This document shows, in pieces, positions 1-8,872 of a stretch of 64,000 nt of DNA. How positions within the stretch are numbered: the stretch's first letter is position 1; each line of letters starts with the position of its first letter. Source of the stretch: Verrucomicrobiota bacterium (GTDB lineage: Bacteria > Verrucomicrobiota > Verrucomicrobiia > Opitutales > Opitutaceae); the NCBI GenBank assembly GCA_023432225.1, contig JAEYUW010000017.1:25953-89952 (forward strand), written 5' to 3'. Made by a program: the position numbers and the translations under genes. The notes under the pieces were generated by a model. That model was not told the DNA's origin. It was given only the letters and a program-made list of their open reading frames with translations, and did no database searches.

Positions 1-157
1 AGAGAATCAGTCCGCCGCGCGGAGATTGGCCAGACTCATTTCGCGCGCCGCCGCTGGCGGTGCGGCTTTACGCCGCGACTCCGTCGCGCGTGGCGTGCGC
101 ATCGCCGCGATCGCAGCGTGAAGCCGCTGCTACAGTTTTGGCGAACGATGGCTCGGC
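1..157. other. Window-edge stretch without a convincing gene
   Basis: This GC-rich stretch lies downstream of the amidase gene. Open frames exist on both strands, but their translations are Arg/Ser/Ala-rich and resemble no protein I recognise. I see no RNA gene or promoter in it. Confidence 0.4.
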
Positions 158-214
158 GTAGCGCAGGCGTCTCGCCTGCCTCCGGATTCGTGGCAGGCGA
201 GACGCCTGCGCTAC
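158..214. repeat. Perfect 23-bp inverted repeat (GTAG-ended family)
   Basis: The arms at 158-180 and 192-214 are perfect reverse complements around an 11-nt loop. Both outward ends read GTAGCGCAGG. The right arm overlaps the end of the amidase gene, and its CTA (211-213) is the amidase TAG stop codon read on the minus strand. The hairpin would lie in the amidase 3' UTR. The same family occurs with a different core near 24.2, 27.8, 28.9 and 40.1 kb. Confidence 0.85.
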
Positions 215-1290
215 TTTTTCGGTGCGGGGCGCAGCTTATCCAACTGCTCGCTGTAGCTGACGATGCCCGCCACGATCGACTCGGCGATTTGCTGGCGATA
301 CTCGGGCTTCGCCACACGGCGCGCTTCCTCGTCGTTGGAAAGATAGGCACATTCGACGAGCACGCCCGGCGAAGTGAGCGTGCGCAACACCGCCCAGCGC
401 GCGCGCTTGTAGCCGCGGTCGGGAGCGTCGAGGCCGTTCACCAACGCGCGATGCAAGGCGAAGCCGAGCAGCAGATTCGCATGATCGTAACGGTTGCCCG
501 GAAACGCGCGCTTGGTGTCGTCGTCGGGTTCGGTCGCCGCGGTCGAAAGCATGTGCTGCGGCGGCAGCGTGTAGGTCTCGACGCCCTTGATCGCTTCGGG
601 GGCGTTGTTGAAGTGAATGCTGACGAACAGATCCGCGAGCGCCTTGTTCGCGAACGCGGCGCGCATCGGCAGATCGACGCGCGGATTGCCAGAGAAGCGC
701 GTGTCGCCCTCGCGCGTCATCTTCACCTGATAGCCGCGCGCCAGCAGGAGCTTTCGCACGCGCAACGCCACGTCGAGCGCCGCGGCTTTTTCGGTGATAC
801 TAGCCTTGCGGTTCTCCGTGCCGGGATCGGTGCCGCCGTGTCCGGGGTCGAGCACGATCATGCGCGGCGCGCCGAGCGGCAGCTGGCTCGCGAGATCTGC
901 CGGTCGAAACAGCGGCAGCACGGTCTCCTCGGCATCGAGCTTGGTGATCCACAGGCTGTCGGCCGAAGCGACCACCGGCTTGGTCATGTGGATGCGGATG
1001 CCATCCAGGTGGAAGTCACGTTCGACGTCCTCGAACACACACCGCACGCGCCCACCGTCGCTGAGCGTGGCCTTTTTGCCGGAAAGGGCGAACTTCAGGC
1101 CAACTTTCTTCGCAATGACGGCGAGGTCGACATACTCGTCGCCGTAAAGTCGCGCGGTCGGCCACTCGGTCACGCCAAGCACGGCACCGGGGCGAGTGGG
1201 CGGAGCACGCAAGGGTGCGGCGGCGGCGTGCACGACCGCAATCCACGCCGCTGCGACCAGCGTGATCGCAGCGACGAAGCCCCTCATCAT
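211..1290 (-). CDS. N-acetylmuramoyl-L-alanine amidase (Amidase_3)
   Basis: This predicted exported zinc amidase (about 359 aa) would cleave the bond between MurNAc and L-Ala in peptidoglycan, a job linked to daughter-cell separation. The N-terminus is a hydrophobic signal sequence (MMRGFVAAITLVAAAW), followed by a region resembling the copper-amine-oxidase N-terminal fold often found in front of such amidases. The catalytic domain starts near residue 145. Zinc ligands are visible as His151 (DPGHGGTDPG), Glu167 (ITEK) and His226 (FVSIHFNN), and the catalytic Glu is about residue 313 (VLVECAYL). I chose the tandem ATG at 1290/1287 because it begins the signal peptide and lies 28 nt after infC; the open frame upstream overlaps infC. 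The stop codon lies in an inverted repeat. Confidence 0.88.
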   Translation of the reverse strand: MMRGFVAAITLVAAAWIAVVHAAAAPLRAPPTRPGAVLGVTEWPTARLYGDEYVDLAVIAKKVGLKFALSGKKATLSDGGRVRCVFEDVERDFHLDGIRIHMTKPVVASADSLWITKLDAEETVLPLFRPADLASQLPLGAPRMIVLDPGHGGTDPGTENRKASITEKAAALDVALRVRKLLLARGYQVKMTREGDTRFSGNPRVDLPMRAAFANKALADLFVSIHFNNAPEAIKGVETYTLPPQHMLSTAATEPDDDTKRAFPGNRYDHANLLLGFALHRALVNGLDAPDRGYKRARWAVLRTLTSPGVLVECAYLSNDEEARRVAKPEYRQQIAESIVAGIVSYSEQLDKLRPAPKK

Positions 1291-1318
1291 GCTCAGCGGC
1301 GCCGTGCGGCGATCCGCG

Positions 1319-1993
1319 TCAGGCCTGCGGCGCAGGCACGGAGCCGTGATCGTTACCGTGATTCGCAGACGCCTGGGTCGGCGCGGCTTCGCGGACAAGA
1401 TACTTCGGCTTGCGCTTGTTCACCGGATTCGGCGTGAGCATCACGTTGATCTGCTTGCCCGTGAGCTTCGGTGGCGCGTCGGGGTGGCCCATCGTCTCGA
1501 GATCAGCCAAGGCGCGCTTCATGACGTCGAAGCCCATCTCGGTGTGCGCCATTTCGCGGCCGCGGAATTTCAGACGGAGCTTCACCTTGCTGCCCTCGTC
1601 GAGGAACTCCTCGGCGTGGCGCACCTTGGTTTCGAAATCGTGTTTCTCGATGCGGACGGTGAACTCGATTTCCTTGAGCTTCGTGCCGGCCGGCTTCGAG
1701 TGAGTCTGCTTCTTCTGCTCCTCGTAGATGTATTTGCCGAAGTCCATGATGCGGCACACCGGCGGGACGGCGGCGGACGCGACTTCGACGAGGTCGAGGT
1801 TGAACTGCTGCGCGAGGGCGAGCGCTTTCGGCGTATCGAGGATGCCGAGCTGGCGGCCTTCGGGGCTGATGACGCGCACCTGGGGGGACTTGATGCGCGC
1901 GTTACGCTTGATGTGAGCGTAGGGGTCGTTGTTGCGCGGAGCGCCGCGATTGTAGGGCTGGCGGGGACCGCCGGAGGAGGAGGGAAGTGCCAT
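1319..1993 (-). CDS. infC: Translation initiation factor IF-3
   Basis: IF-3 binds the 30S subunit, prevents premature 50S joining and checks the start codon. The protein (224 aa) has the N-terminal domain (IKSPQVRVISPEGRQLGIL), the conserved linker motif (CRIMDFGKYIYEEQKK) and the C-terminal domain (EIEFTVRIEKHDFETK, VKLRLKFRGREM). A basic Pro/Gly-rich N-terminal extension and a polar C-terminal tail make it longer than the roughly 180-aa E. coli protein. It starts with an ordinary ATG, not the AUU used for autoregulation in enterobacteria. rpmI and rplT do not follow it; the amidase gene does, 28 nt downstream. Confidence 0.96.
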   Translation of the reverse strand: MALPSSSGGPRQPYNRGAPRNNDPYAHIKRNARIKSPQVRVISPEGRQLGILDTPKALALAQQFNLDLVEVASAAVPPVCRIMDFGKYIYEEQKKQTHSKPAGTKLKEIEFTVRIEKHDFETKVRHAEEFLDEGSKVKLRLKFRGREMAHTEMGFDVMKRALADLETMGHPDAPPKLTGKQINVMLTPNPVNKRKPKYLVREAAPTQASANHGNDHGSVPAPQA

Positions 1994-2101
1994 TAATTAG
2001 GTTTGCTGAACCGAGTAGGTCGGGCGGTCTTCTTGTCGCGAACCCGAGTGATGACAACCCCTTTTTGAGCAAGTTGCACCGGGGGGGAACGCCGGAAAGG
2101 G

Positions 2102-2479
2102 TTACACGCTGAAACTCTCGCCGCAAGAGCAGGAGGCCTTGGCGTTGGGGTTAGCGAACTTGAAGCCTCCCCCGACCATCTTGTGCGAGTAGTCGAGGAC
2201 CGTGCCCTTCAGGTAGAGCGCTGTCTTCGGATCGACGAGCACGGCGGCGCCGCCGGTGCGGACGAGGATGTCGCCACGCTTGGCTTCCGGGACGAAACGG
2301 AGCTTGTAGCTGAGGCCATTGCAGCCGCCGCCGGTGATCGCGATGCGGAGAAAATCCCCCTGCTGCTCGCGCGCGATGAGCGCAGCGATCTTCGCGCCCG
2401 CGTCCGACGTGAGGCGCACGAGGTTTTCATTACCTTCGCGAACGCCTTCGGGCAAAGTGACTGGAGCAGACGGGAGCAC
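2102..2479 (-). CDS. HesB/IscA/ErpA-type iron-sulfur cluster carrier
   Basis: This A-type carrier would hold and deliver Fe-S clusters to apo-proteins. The three signature cysteines are present: one in GGGCNGLSY and two in the C-terminal CSCGESF. The start is uncertain because no ATG is in frame. A GTG at 2479 lies 8 nt after the pdxA stop and gives 125 aa; a GTG at 2419 gives 105 aa beginning next to the core (RLTSDAGAKI) and fits the usual 107-aa length equally well. An ATG at 2430 is in the wrong frame. The gene follows pdxA closely and is probably co-transcribed with it. Confidence 0.85.
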   Translation of the reverse strand: MLPSAPVTLPEGVREGNENLVRLTSDAGAKIAALIAREQQGDFLRIAITGGGCNGLSYKLRFVPEAKRGDILVRTGGAAVLVDPKTALYLKGTVLDYSHKMVGGGFKFANPNAKASCSCGESFSV

Positions 2480-2487
2480 CCGCAGAG

Positions 2488-3432
2488 TTATTGCCGGCTG
2501 CGGAGATTTATCAAGCGCCGCGCCACCGCCACCGCGTTTGTGAAGCTCGTCGCGCTCGCCTTCCCCTGCCCCGCGATGCCAAACGCCGTGCCGTGGTCCG
2601 GGCTGGTGCGCACGTGCGGCAGGCCGAGGGTGACGTTCACGGATTCGTCGAAGTCGACCACCTTGAGCGGGGCAAGTCCCTGGTCGTGGTAAAGCGCCAC
2701 GACGACGTCGAACTCCCCGCGCAGCGCGCGCGCGAAGAGCGTGTCGCCGGGTTGGCAAAGCGACAGACCGGGAAACTCAGTGCGCGTTTTCGCGAGGGCG
2801 GGATTGAGGAAATCGCGTTCCTCGTCGCCGAGCAGACCGTTCTCGCCCGCGTGCGGGTTCAAGCCGCAGACGCCGATGCGCGGCGCGGCGATGCCGTCGG
2901 CCCGCGCGAGTTGGTCGGCGGCGGCGATCGTGCGGTGCAAGAGCTGCGGACCGAGCAACTGCGGCACCTCGCACAACGACACGTGCCACGTGGCCAATGC
3001 CACGCGCAGCTTGCCGCCGCAAAAGCACATCACCGGATCGCCGCCCCAGCGGGCCGCAAAAAATTCGGTCTGCCCTGGAAATTCGTAGCCGACCGCCGCC
3101 AGCCGTTCCTTGCTGATCGGTCCGGTCACGACGCCGGAAAACTCGCCGGACTTCGTGCCCGCCGCCGCACGCTCCATCGCCGCCCAAGCCACGAGCGCGC
3201 TGTCGCCGTCCGGTTTGCCGGGCGTCGCAACGAAATCCTCCAGTCCGACCGCGATCTTCGCACCGCACGCCGGCAGTGATTCCAACCAGAGCGCCGGACC
3301 GATCACGGCCACATCGCTTGCCTCGTCGGGATGCGAGCCGAGCCACGTCGCGATGATTTCGGGACCGACACCCGCCGGATCGCCGCAGGTGAAGGCGAGA
3401 AGGGAAGAATACGTTTTCAACACAGAGGGCAT
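2488..3432 (-). CDS. pdxA: 4-hydroxythreonine-4-phosphate dehydrogenase
   Basis: PdxA catalyses the NAD-dependent oxidation of 4-hydroxy-L-threonine phosphate in the DXP-dependent route to pyridoxal phosphate. The 314-aa protein shows the family signatures GDPAGVGPE near the N-terminus, VTGPISKE, PGQTEFFA, the metal-binding LYHDQGLAPLK and the C-terminal RTSPDHGTAFGIAG. The start is the ATG at 3432, a few residues before the conserved SLLAFTCGDPAG strand. The open frame continues further upstream, but that part is translated from the repeat between pdxA and lpxA and is unlikely to be real. Confidence 0.95.
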   Translation of the reverse strand: MPSVLKTYSSLLAFTCGDPAGVGPEIIATWLGSHPDEASDVAVIGPALWLESLPACGAKIAVGLEDFVATPGKPDGDSALVAWAAMERAAAGTKSGEFSGVVTGPISKERLAAVGYEFPGQTEFFAARWGGDPVMCFCGGKLRVALATWHVSLCEVPQLLGPQLLHRTIAAADQLARADGIAAPRIGVCGLNPHAGENGLLGDEERDFLNPALAKTRTEFPGLSLCQPGDTLFARALRGEFDVVVALYHDQGLAPLKVVDFDESVNVTLGLPHVRTSPDHGTAFGIAGQGKASATSFTNAVAVARRLINLRSRQ

Positions 3433-3490
3433 GGCTAGCGCAGAGCTGATGGCTCCGCGAGGACTCCATCTAAAACGCCCAAGCCGGATT

Positions 3491-3551
3491 GGCCACAAAA
3501 AGCACAAAGGGCGCAAAAGGCTTTTTTGAGTTTTTTGTGCTTTTTGTGGCC
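3491..3551. repeat. 18-bp inverted repeat between lpxA and pdxA
   Basis: The arms GGCCACAAAAAGCACAAA (3491-3508) and its exact complement (3534-3551) flank an A/T-rich 25-nt loop. The element is much more AT-rich than the genes around it. A single half-like copy (AAAAGCACAAAGAACGC) occurs near 30.44 kb. It could be a 3' end hairpin for lpxA or one of the mobile intergenic palindromes of this genome. Confidence 0.8.
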
Positions 3552-3587
3552 AAAGGGAAATTCCCCGCGATCCGCGGCATGCGCGTT

Positions 3588-4331
3588 TCAACTCTCTGAA
3601 GTTTCGGCATGCGCCGCGTGCGGTCGCGCGAAGCTGCGTTTGCCGCCGGCGAAAAACTCAAGGAAGCGCTTCGCCTCCGCGCTCTGCACCCCGGCCGCGA
3701 GTTTCGCTACCGCGCGCGGACGCGGATCGCCACCCGCAAACACGTGCGCGTAGCACGCTTTGATTTCGATGATCGCCGCCCGCGAGAAACCGCGGCGCTT
3801 GAGACCGACCAAGTTGAAACCCGGCACCTCGTCGCGCTCGGCGACCATCAGGAACGGCGCGACGTCCTTTGTCAGGCGAGTGAGCCCGCCGACCATGACG
3901 CCCTCGCCGATGCGGACGAATTGGTGGATGCCCGCGCCGCCGCCCACGAACGTGTAGCTGCCCACGCTGACGTGGCCCGCGAGCATAACGTTGTTCGCGA
4001 GCACGACGTCGTCCGCCACCTCGCAATCGTGGCCGACGTGCGCGTTGGCCATGAGGAAGCAGCGCGCGCCGACGACGGTGTTTTTGCCCGCGTAGATCGA
4101 ACGGTTGAGCGTGCAGTGTTCGCGGATGACGGTGCCCGCCCCGACCACGACGCCACTCGCGGTGGCGGGATCGAATTTCAGGTATTGCGGATCACCGCCG
4201 ACCACCGCGAACGGATGGACGACCACGCCGTCACCGAGCACGGCGTGCTTGGTCACGATGGCGTGCGCGTGAATGGTGCAGTTGGCGCCGAGCTGTGCGC
4301 CCGGTTCGACGATGGCGGTGGGATGAATCAC
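3588..4331 (-). CDS. lpxA: UDP-N-acetylglucosamine O-acyltransferase (lipid A first step)
   Basis: LpxA transfers a 3-hydroxyacyl chain from acyl-ACP to UDP-GlcNAc, the first step of lipid A synthesis, so the organism probably makes LPS. The hexapeptide left-handed beta-helix repeats are clear (VVVGAGTVIREH, NTVVGARCFLMAN). The catalytic His sits in ANAHVGHDCEV, and the region GGGAGIHQFVRIG followed by VMVGGLTRLTKDV matches the family. The C-terminal helical domain is present. I chose GTG at 4331 because the protein then begins MIHPTAIV, the usual LpxA start (247 aa). The upstream in-frame ATG would translate an AT-rich repeat. lpxB, lpxD and fabZ are not adjacent. Confidence 0.93.
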   Translation of the reverse strand: MIHPTAIVEPGAQLGANCTIHAHAIVTKHAVLGDGVVVHPFAVVGGDPQYLKFDPATASGVVVGAGTVIREHCTLNRSIYAGKNTVVGARCFLMANAHVGHDCEVADDVVLANNVMLAGHVSVGSYTFVGGGAGIHQFVRIGEGVMVGGLTRLTKDVAPFLMVAERDEVPGFNLVGLKRRGFSRAAIIEIKACYAHVFAGGDPRPRAVAKLAAGVQSAEAKRFLEFFAGGKRSFARPHAAHAETSES

Positions 4332-4426
4332 GAAATTTTCGATTTTAGATTTTTGATTTTCGATTGGCCCGAGGGTGCCGGATGCAGAGCGATTTCGGAG
4401 CACGGACAGTCAGTCGGCGGCTGACC

Positions 4427-4510
4427 GGTGGAACGCGTTGACCCCAACGCGTTCAAGGATCTCCGTCGCCGGGCGGACGTCCGAGCGCATGGAGGTCAAT
4501 GCGCTCCACC
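4427..4510. repeat. Inverted repeat of the GGTGGA-CGCGTTGACC family, copy 1
   Basis: The left arm (4427-4446, GGTGGAACGCGTTGACCCC) and the right arm (4491-4510, ending GCGCTCCACC) are imperfect inverted copies. Two sister copies lie at 11169-11230 and 14410-14471. The 271-nt gap here (4332-4602) also holds an AT-rich GATTTT/CGATTTT tract just upstream of the lpxA start, and no gene that I can support. Confidence 0.75.
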
Positions 4511-4602
4511 TCCACGCAGCGGGCCGACGCGCGAAGAGCGCGTGTCGCGGCCACTTGGCGCTTCTGATGCTTTTTCAGCCATCTCCGCTCGGTCGCCCGC
4601 GC

Positions 4603-5235
4603 TCATTCCTTCTCGCGGCGGCTCGTCACGCGCTCGGAGAGCAGGTCGAGCTGCGGGTCGCGGAGCAGGTCGTAGTTTTTAAGCACGCGGATCAGCTGCA
4701 GCGTGTCGCTTTTGCCGTAGTTGCGGTTGAGTTCCACCTTGTCGATCAGATCGAGCAGCATGGTGCGGAACGAGATCACCGCATCGACGCCTTTTTCCTT
4801 CAGCATCGCCACCGCCTGCGAGCGGAACGGCTCCGCGGTGGGCAGGCCCGGCAACACGAGGATTTTCAACAGTCCCGCGCCATCGGGGTCTTCCACCTCG
4901 GTCGGGAAGAAACGCGAGGCCTCCTTCAACACGCTCTGCTCAAGGAAGCGGAAAATCTCGGGCTGGTTGCGCAGCGTGCTCGGCGTGAACCGCCCGGCGG
5001 CGTGCCAGCCTTTGATGCTCACGACCGCGCGGTGGACGAACGGGAGTTCGTTCGCGAAGAGGAAGAAATCAGCTTTGCGCGAGCCGCGCTGCCATACCGG
5101 ATTGAACACCACGAGATCGATCACCTCGTCGGCCGCGCCCTTGCGAGCGGTCAGGGCGTATTTGCGCGCCTGGCGCACAAAGAAGCCGGCTTGCTCGAAG
5201 TATTCACGGACGATGCCCTCGTCGATGGCGGACAT
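4603..5235 (-). CDS. Conserved protein of unknown function
   Basis: I do not recognise this 210-aa soluble protein as a named family. It has no signal peptide or membrane segment. Residues about 35-75 (VIDLVVFNPVWQ, then VVSIKGWH after a charged stretch) loosely resemble the strand pattern of nuclease-like folds, but no complete PD-(D/E)XK motif can be assigned. The C-terminus is rich in charged helices. It lies between aroB and lpxA on the same strand, with repeat-filled gaps on both sides, which suggests an independent unit. Confidence 0.7.
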   Translation of the reverse strand: MSAIDEGIVREYFEQAGFFVRQARKYALTARKGAADEVIDLVVFNPVWQRGSRKADFFLFANELPFVHRAVVSIKGWHAAGRFTPSTLRNQPEIFRFLEQSVLKEASRFFPTEVEDPDGAGLLKILVLPGLPTAEPFRSQAVAMLKEKGVDAVISFRTMLLDLIDKVELNRNYGKSDTLQLIRVLKNYDLLRDPQLDLLSERVTSRREKE

Positions 5236-5348
5236 GATGATTGCGGATTGGCGAGTGCGGATTGCGGAATAGCTCTCCGCGCAACCAGAAACCTATGGCC
5301 ACGGCCCGCCTCCTCGGCAATCCGCATTCCGCAATCCGAAATCCGCAA
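5236..5348. repeat. Heptad-like GCGGATT/GCGGAAT inverted repeat
   Basis: Short tandem units with a 7-bp period (GCGGATT, GCGGAAT) occur on the left (about 5238-5268) and as their complement on the right (about 5320-5348, ATTCCGCAATCCG). They flank a GC-rich centre and fill the whole gap between aroB and the upstream gene. Single-arm copies of the same unit occur near 22412-22437 and 53878-53911. Confidence 0.75.
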
Positions 5349-6440
5349 TTAGCCCGCGGCTCCCACCTCGCGCCAGACCTTCTCCACCGGGGCGAGCGGC
5401 ACGTCGCCCCGCGTTGCGGCGCGGCCAAGCGATTCAAGGACCACGAAGCGCAGCTGACCGTCGCGGTTCTTCTTGTCGCGCGCCATCGCCGCGAACAACG
5501 CCTCCAGTTTCAGCGGCTCGCGCAAACGCACCGGCAATGCGTGCGCCGCGACGACACGCTCCACGCGCGCCACGGCCGCATCGTCCACCAGTCCCAGTTC
5601 GCGCGACAGCCGTGCCGCCGCCGCGAGTCCGATCGCCACCGCCTCGCCGTGCAAATACGCGCCGTAGCCAGCGACGTTCTCGATCGCGTGTCCGAAGGTG
5701 TGACCGAGGTTCAGCAACGCGCGCCCACCCTCCGCCGCCGTCTCGCGCGGGTCCGCCTGCACGACGTGCGCCTTGATCTCACAGCAGCGCCGCACGATCG
5801 CGAGCAAGTCGGGATGCGCGAGCGAAAGCGGCCGCGCCTCGAGCTGCGCGAAAAGTGCTTCGTCGGCGAGCAGGCCGTATTTGATCACCTCGGCCGCGCC
5901 CGCCGCGAACTCGCGCGGCGGCAGCGTCCGCAAGAAATCCGCGAACGCATACACCGCGCGTGGGTGATGAAACGCACCTGCGAGGTTCTTGCCCGCGCGC
6001 AAATTGAGCCCCGTCTTCCCTCCGACCGAGCTGTCGACCATCGCGAGCAGCGTCGTCGGCACCTGCACGTAGTCGATCCCGCGCAGATAGCTCGCCGCCG
6101 CAAAACCCGCGAGATCGCCCACGACGCCGCCCCCGATCGCCCACAGCACGCCGCGACGATCGATGCGGTGTTGCGCGAGAAATTCCCACACCTCGGCCAA
6201 CTGCGCTGCGTTCTTCGTTCCCTCGCCCGCCGGCAGCACCAACGTCGGCGCCCCAGCGAGCGAAGCCCCCTCCGCCAAACCGAGCACGGCCGCCACGGAG
6301 CGATCAGTCACGATCGCCGCCGCGCGTCCCGCCCACGCCTTTTCAGCCAATGCCGCCGCCACGCCTTCCCGCACCGCGCCCGGGCGCAGGTGGATGGGAT
6401 AACTGTGTTCAGAAAGCTGAACTTCAAGGGTTTGAGTCAC
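5349..6440 (-). CDS. aroB: 3-dehydroquinate synthase
   Basis: AroB converts DAHP to 3-dehydroquinate in the shikimate pathway, using NAD and a divalent metal. Recognisable parts are the NAD-binding GGGVVGDLAGFAAA, VPTTLLAMVDSSVGGKTG, AAEVIKYGLL and the metal-binding LNLGHTFGHAIE followed by LHGEAVAIG. With GTG at 6440 the protein is 363 aa, the usual length. An ATG at 6491 adds 17 residues (MTEWRFDRRG...) that do not look like AroB. Neither start has a clear Shine-Dalgarno. The gene is divergent from the TonB receptor, with a Fur-like dyad between them. Confidence 0.94.
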   Translation of the reverse strand: MTQTLEVQLSEHSYPIHLRPGAVREGVAAALAEKAWAGRAAAIVTDRSVAAVLGLAEGASLAGAPTLVLPAGEGTKNAAQLAEVWEFLAQHRIDRRGVLWAIGGGVVGDLAGFAAASYLRGIDYVQVPTTLLAMVDSSVGGKTGLNLRAGKNLAGAFHHPRAVYAFADFLRTLPPREFAAGAAEVIKYGLLADEALFAQLEARPLSLAHPDLLAIVRRCCEIKAHVVQADPRETAAEGGRALLNLGHTFGHAIENVAGYGAYLHGEAVAIGLAAAARLSRELGLVDDAAVARVERVVAAHALPVRLREPLKLEALFAAMARDKKNRDGQLRFVVLESLGRAATRGDVPLAPVEKVWREVGAAG

Positions 6441-6520
6441 GAGAGCGTTAGAGCGCAATCGGCCGCGCCGGTCAAACCGCCATTCGGTCATCCGCGCATC
6501 CAATGCACTTCTTGCGTCAC

Positions 6521-6539
6521 TTTGAGACAAATTCTCAAA
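6521..6539. promoter_or_regulatory. Candidate Fur box between aroB and the siderophore receptor
   Basis: TTTGAGACAAATTCTCAAA is a perfect 7-bp inverted repeat with a 5-nt spacer. In the 7-1-7 view of Fur sites it reads TGAGACA-A-ATTCTCA, close to TGATAAT-N-ATTATCA. It lies 70 nt upstream of the receptor ATG, where an iron-responsive operator would be expected. Fur binding is inferred, not shown. Confidence 0.5.
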
Positions 6540-6609
6540 TCCAACTTGACGTGAGATTGGGTCGCATGTGCACTGCGACCCGTTCTCAATTTCTCGCAGA
6601 CCAACCTCC

Positions 6610-8766
6610 ATGCACCTCCACGCCTCGCTCTCCTTCCGCCGCTCCGCCACGTGCGCTGCGCTCGCCGCCCTCAGCGCGACCGCCGCCCTCCGCGCCGATG
6701 ACGCCGGCGACACGCCGAGCTACCTCCCGCCGTCCAACGAGGTCGTCCGCCTCGCCCAGTTCGAAGTGAACGGCCGTAAGGAAAAGAACCTCTACGCCGT
6801 CCAGCACAGCGTCACCGCGACGAAGACCGACACCGCGCTGGTCGACGTTCCGCAATCCATCTCCGTCATCACCCGCGAGCTGATCGACGACCAAGCGATG
6901 CAGAACATCGGCGACGTCACCCGTTACGTGCCCGGCGTCGGCATCGCGCAAGGCGAAGGCAACCGCGACACGCCCGTCCTCCGCGGCAACAGCACGACCG
7001 CCGACTTCTTCATCGATGGCGTCCGCGACGACGTCCAATACTTCCGCGACCTCTACAACGTCGACCGCGTCGAAGTTCTCAAAGGCCCGAACGCTATGAT
7101 CTTTGGTCGCGGCGGTTCCGGTGGCCTCATCAACCGCGTCGCGAAGCAAGCCAACGGCCGCAGCCACCGCGAAGCCACGATCCAGATCGGTTCCTGGGAA
7201 CAATACCGCGGCACGCTCGATTTCGGTGACCAGCTCTCCGACACGTTCTCTTACCGCGTCACCGGCCTCTACGAAGACAGCGGCAGCTACCGCGACGACG
7301 TCTCGATCAAACGCTACGGCATCAACCCGACCTTCCGCTACCTGCTCTCGAAAGCCACGACGCTCCGCGTCGGCTACGAATACTTCCACGACGAGCGCAC
7401 CGCCGACCGCGGCGTCTCGTCCTACCAAGGCCGCCCGCTCGCCGTCGACCCATCGACCTTCTTCGGCAACCCCGCGCAAAGCCCCGTCGAAGCCTCCGTC
7501 CACACCGCGTTCGCCACCGTCGACCATCGCTTCAACGCCAACCTCACCCTGCGCAACCACACGCGCTACTCCACCTACGACAAGTTCTACCAAAACATCT
7601 TCCCCGGCGCCGTGAACGCCGCCGGCACGACCGTCGCGCTCCAAGGTTACAACAACGGCACGCAACGCGATAATCTCTTCAACCAGACCGACCTCGTCTG
7701 GAACGTCGACGCCGGCAGCCTCAAGCACCAGATCCTCACCGGCGTCGAACTCGGCCGCCAGGTCACCGACAACAACCGTCAGACCGCCTACTTCGACTCC
7801 GTCGCGCCGAACACCACCTCGATCCAAGTCCCGCTCTCCAACCCACGCACCACGATCCCGGCCGTTTTCCGCCAAAGCGCGACCGATGCCGACAACCACG
7901 GCGTCGCCCGCACCGTCGGCGTCTATGCGCAGGACCAGATCGAACTCACGCCGCACATCCTCGGCATCGTCGGCGTGCGCTACGACCGCTTCGAAGTCGA
8001 CTTCCGCAACAACCGCACCGGCGCCACGCTCGAATCCGCCGACGAGATGCTCTCCCCGCGCGCGGGCCTCGTCCTCAAGCCCGCCGCCAATCTCTCGCTC
8101 TACACCAGCTACAGCATGTCGTTCGTCCCGCGCGCCGGCGAACAGCTCTCCTCGCTCAGCCTCACCAACCGCAACCTCGATCCCGAAGAGTTCAAAAACT
8201 ACGAAGTCGGTCTGAAGTGGGACCTCCGCCCCGAACTCTCCTTCAGCGCCGCCGTCTATCGCCTCGATCGCACCAACGTCGCGATCACCGACCCGACCGA
8301 CTCCACCAAATCGGTCCTCATCGACGGCCAGCGCGCCAAGGGCCTCGAAGTCGGCATCACCGGCCGCGTCGCCCGCAACTGGAGCATCTCCGGCGGCTAC
8401 GCTTATCAGGACGGCGAAATTCTCTCCGACCAATCAGCCACGATCAAAGCCGGCGCGCGCCTCGCGCAACTCCCGCGCCACACGTTCTCGCTCTGGAACC
8501 GCTACGATCTCAGCCGCGACTGGGGCTTCGGCCTCGGCGCGATCTACCGCGACGAAATCTTCGCCTCCACCGACAACACCGTGCGCCTGCCGAGCTTCGT
8601 CCGCTTCGACGCCGCCGCGTTCTACCGCATCAACGACCGCGTCCGCGCCCAACTCAACGTCGAGAACATCCTCGACCGCGACTACTACTCCAGCGCCCAC
8701 ACCAACACGAACATCACGCCCGGCTCTCCGCGCGCGTTCCGCGTGAGCGTCACCACGACCTTCTGA
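6610..8766 (+). CDS. TonB-dependent siderophore receptor (FhuA/FpvA-like)
   Basis: This 718-aa outer-membrane receptor would import a ferric siderophore using TonB energy. A signal peptide (MHLHASLSFRRSATCAAL...ALRADD) is followed by the plug domain: VPQSISVITRELIDDQ, DVTRYVPGVG, VLRGNSTTADFFIDGVRDD and VEVLKGPNAMIFGRGGSGG, all typical of siderophore receptors. The rest is a 22-strand-type barrel (LSLYTSYSMSFVPRAGE, LDPEEFKNYEVGLKWD) ending in an aromatic FRVSVTTTF. I chose the ATG at 6610, which directly starts the signal peptide; an ATG at 6568 is also in frame. A PepSY protein follows, which suggests that iron is released by reduction. The substrate cannot be told from sequence. Confidence 0.93.
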   Translation: MHLHASLSFRRSATCAALAALSATAALRADDAGDTPSYLPPSNEVVRLAQFEVNGRKEKNLYAVQHSVTATKTDTALVDVPQSISVITRELIDDQAMQNIGDVTRYVPGVGIAQGEGNRDTPVLRGNSTTADFFIDGVRDDVQYFRDLYNVDRVEVLKGPNAMIFGRGGSGGLINRVAKQANGRSHREATIQIGSWEQYRGTLDFGDQLSDTFSYRVTGLYEDSGSYRDDVSIKRYGINPTFRYLLSKATTLRVGYEYFHDERTADRGVSSYQGRPLAVDPSTFFGNPAQSPVEASVHTAFATVDHRFNANLTLRNHTRYSTYDKFYQNIFPGAVNAAGTTVALQGYNNGTQRDNLFNQTDLVWNVDAGSLKHQILTGVELGRQVTDNNRQTAYFDSVAPNTTSIQVPLSNPRTTIPAVFRQSATDADNHGVARTVGVYAQDQIELTPHILGIVGVRYDRFEVDFRNNRTGATLESADEMLSPRAGLVLKPAANLSLYTSYSMSFVPRAGEQLSSLSLTNRNLDPEEFKNYEVGLKWDLRPELSFSAAVYRLDRTNVAITDPTDSTKSVLIDGQRAKGLEVGITGRVARNWSISGGYAYQDGEILSDQSATIKAGARLAQLPRHTFSLWNRYDLSRDWGFGLGAIYRDEIFASTDNTVRLPSFVRFDAAAFYRINDRVRAQLNVENILDRDYYSSAHTNTNITPGSPRAFRVSVTTTF

Positions 8767-8774
8767 GTGCTCCC

Positions 8775-8817
8775 GGAGCGCGCGGGTAAATGGTTTGGCC
8801 CGCGCGCTCCCCTTTTT
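8775..8817 (+). terminator. Rho-independent terminator after the first siderophore receptor
   Basis: A perfect 12-bp GC stem (GGAGCGCGCGGG at 8775-8786, its complement at 8799-8810) with a 12-nt loop is followed by CCTTTTT. It starts 9 nt after the receptor stop codon and would insulate the receptor from the PepSY gene or lower read-through into it. Confidence 0.85.
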
Positions 8818-8872
8818 CGCCCCTGCGCCTCACCCTAGATTTTCCATTTCCCGCGCGCGTCTCCGCCGCTGC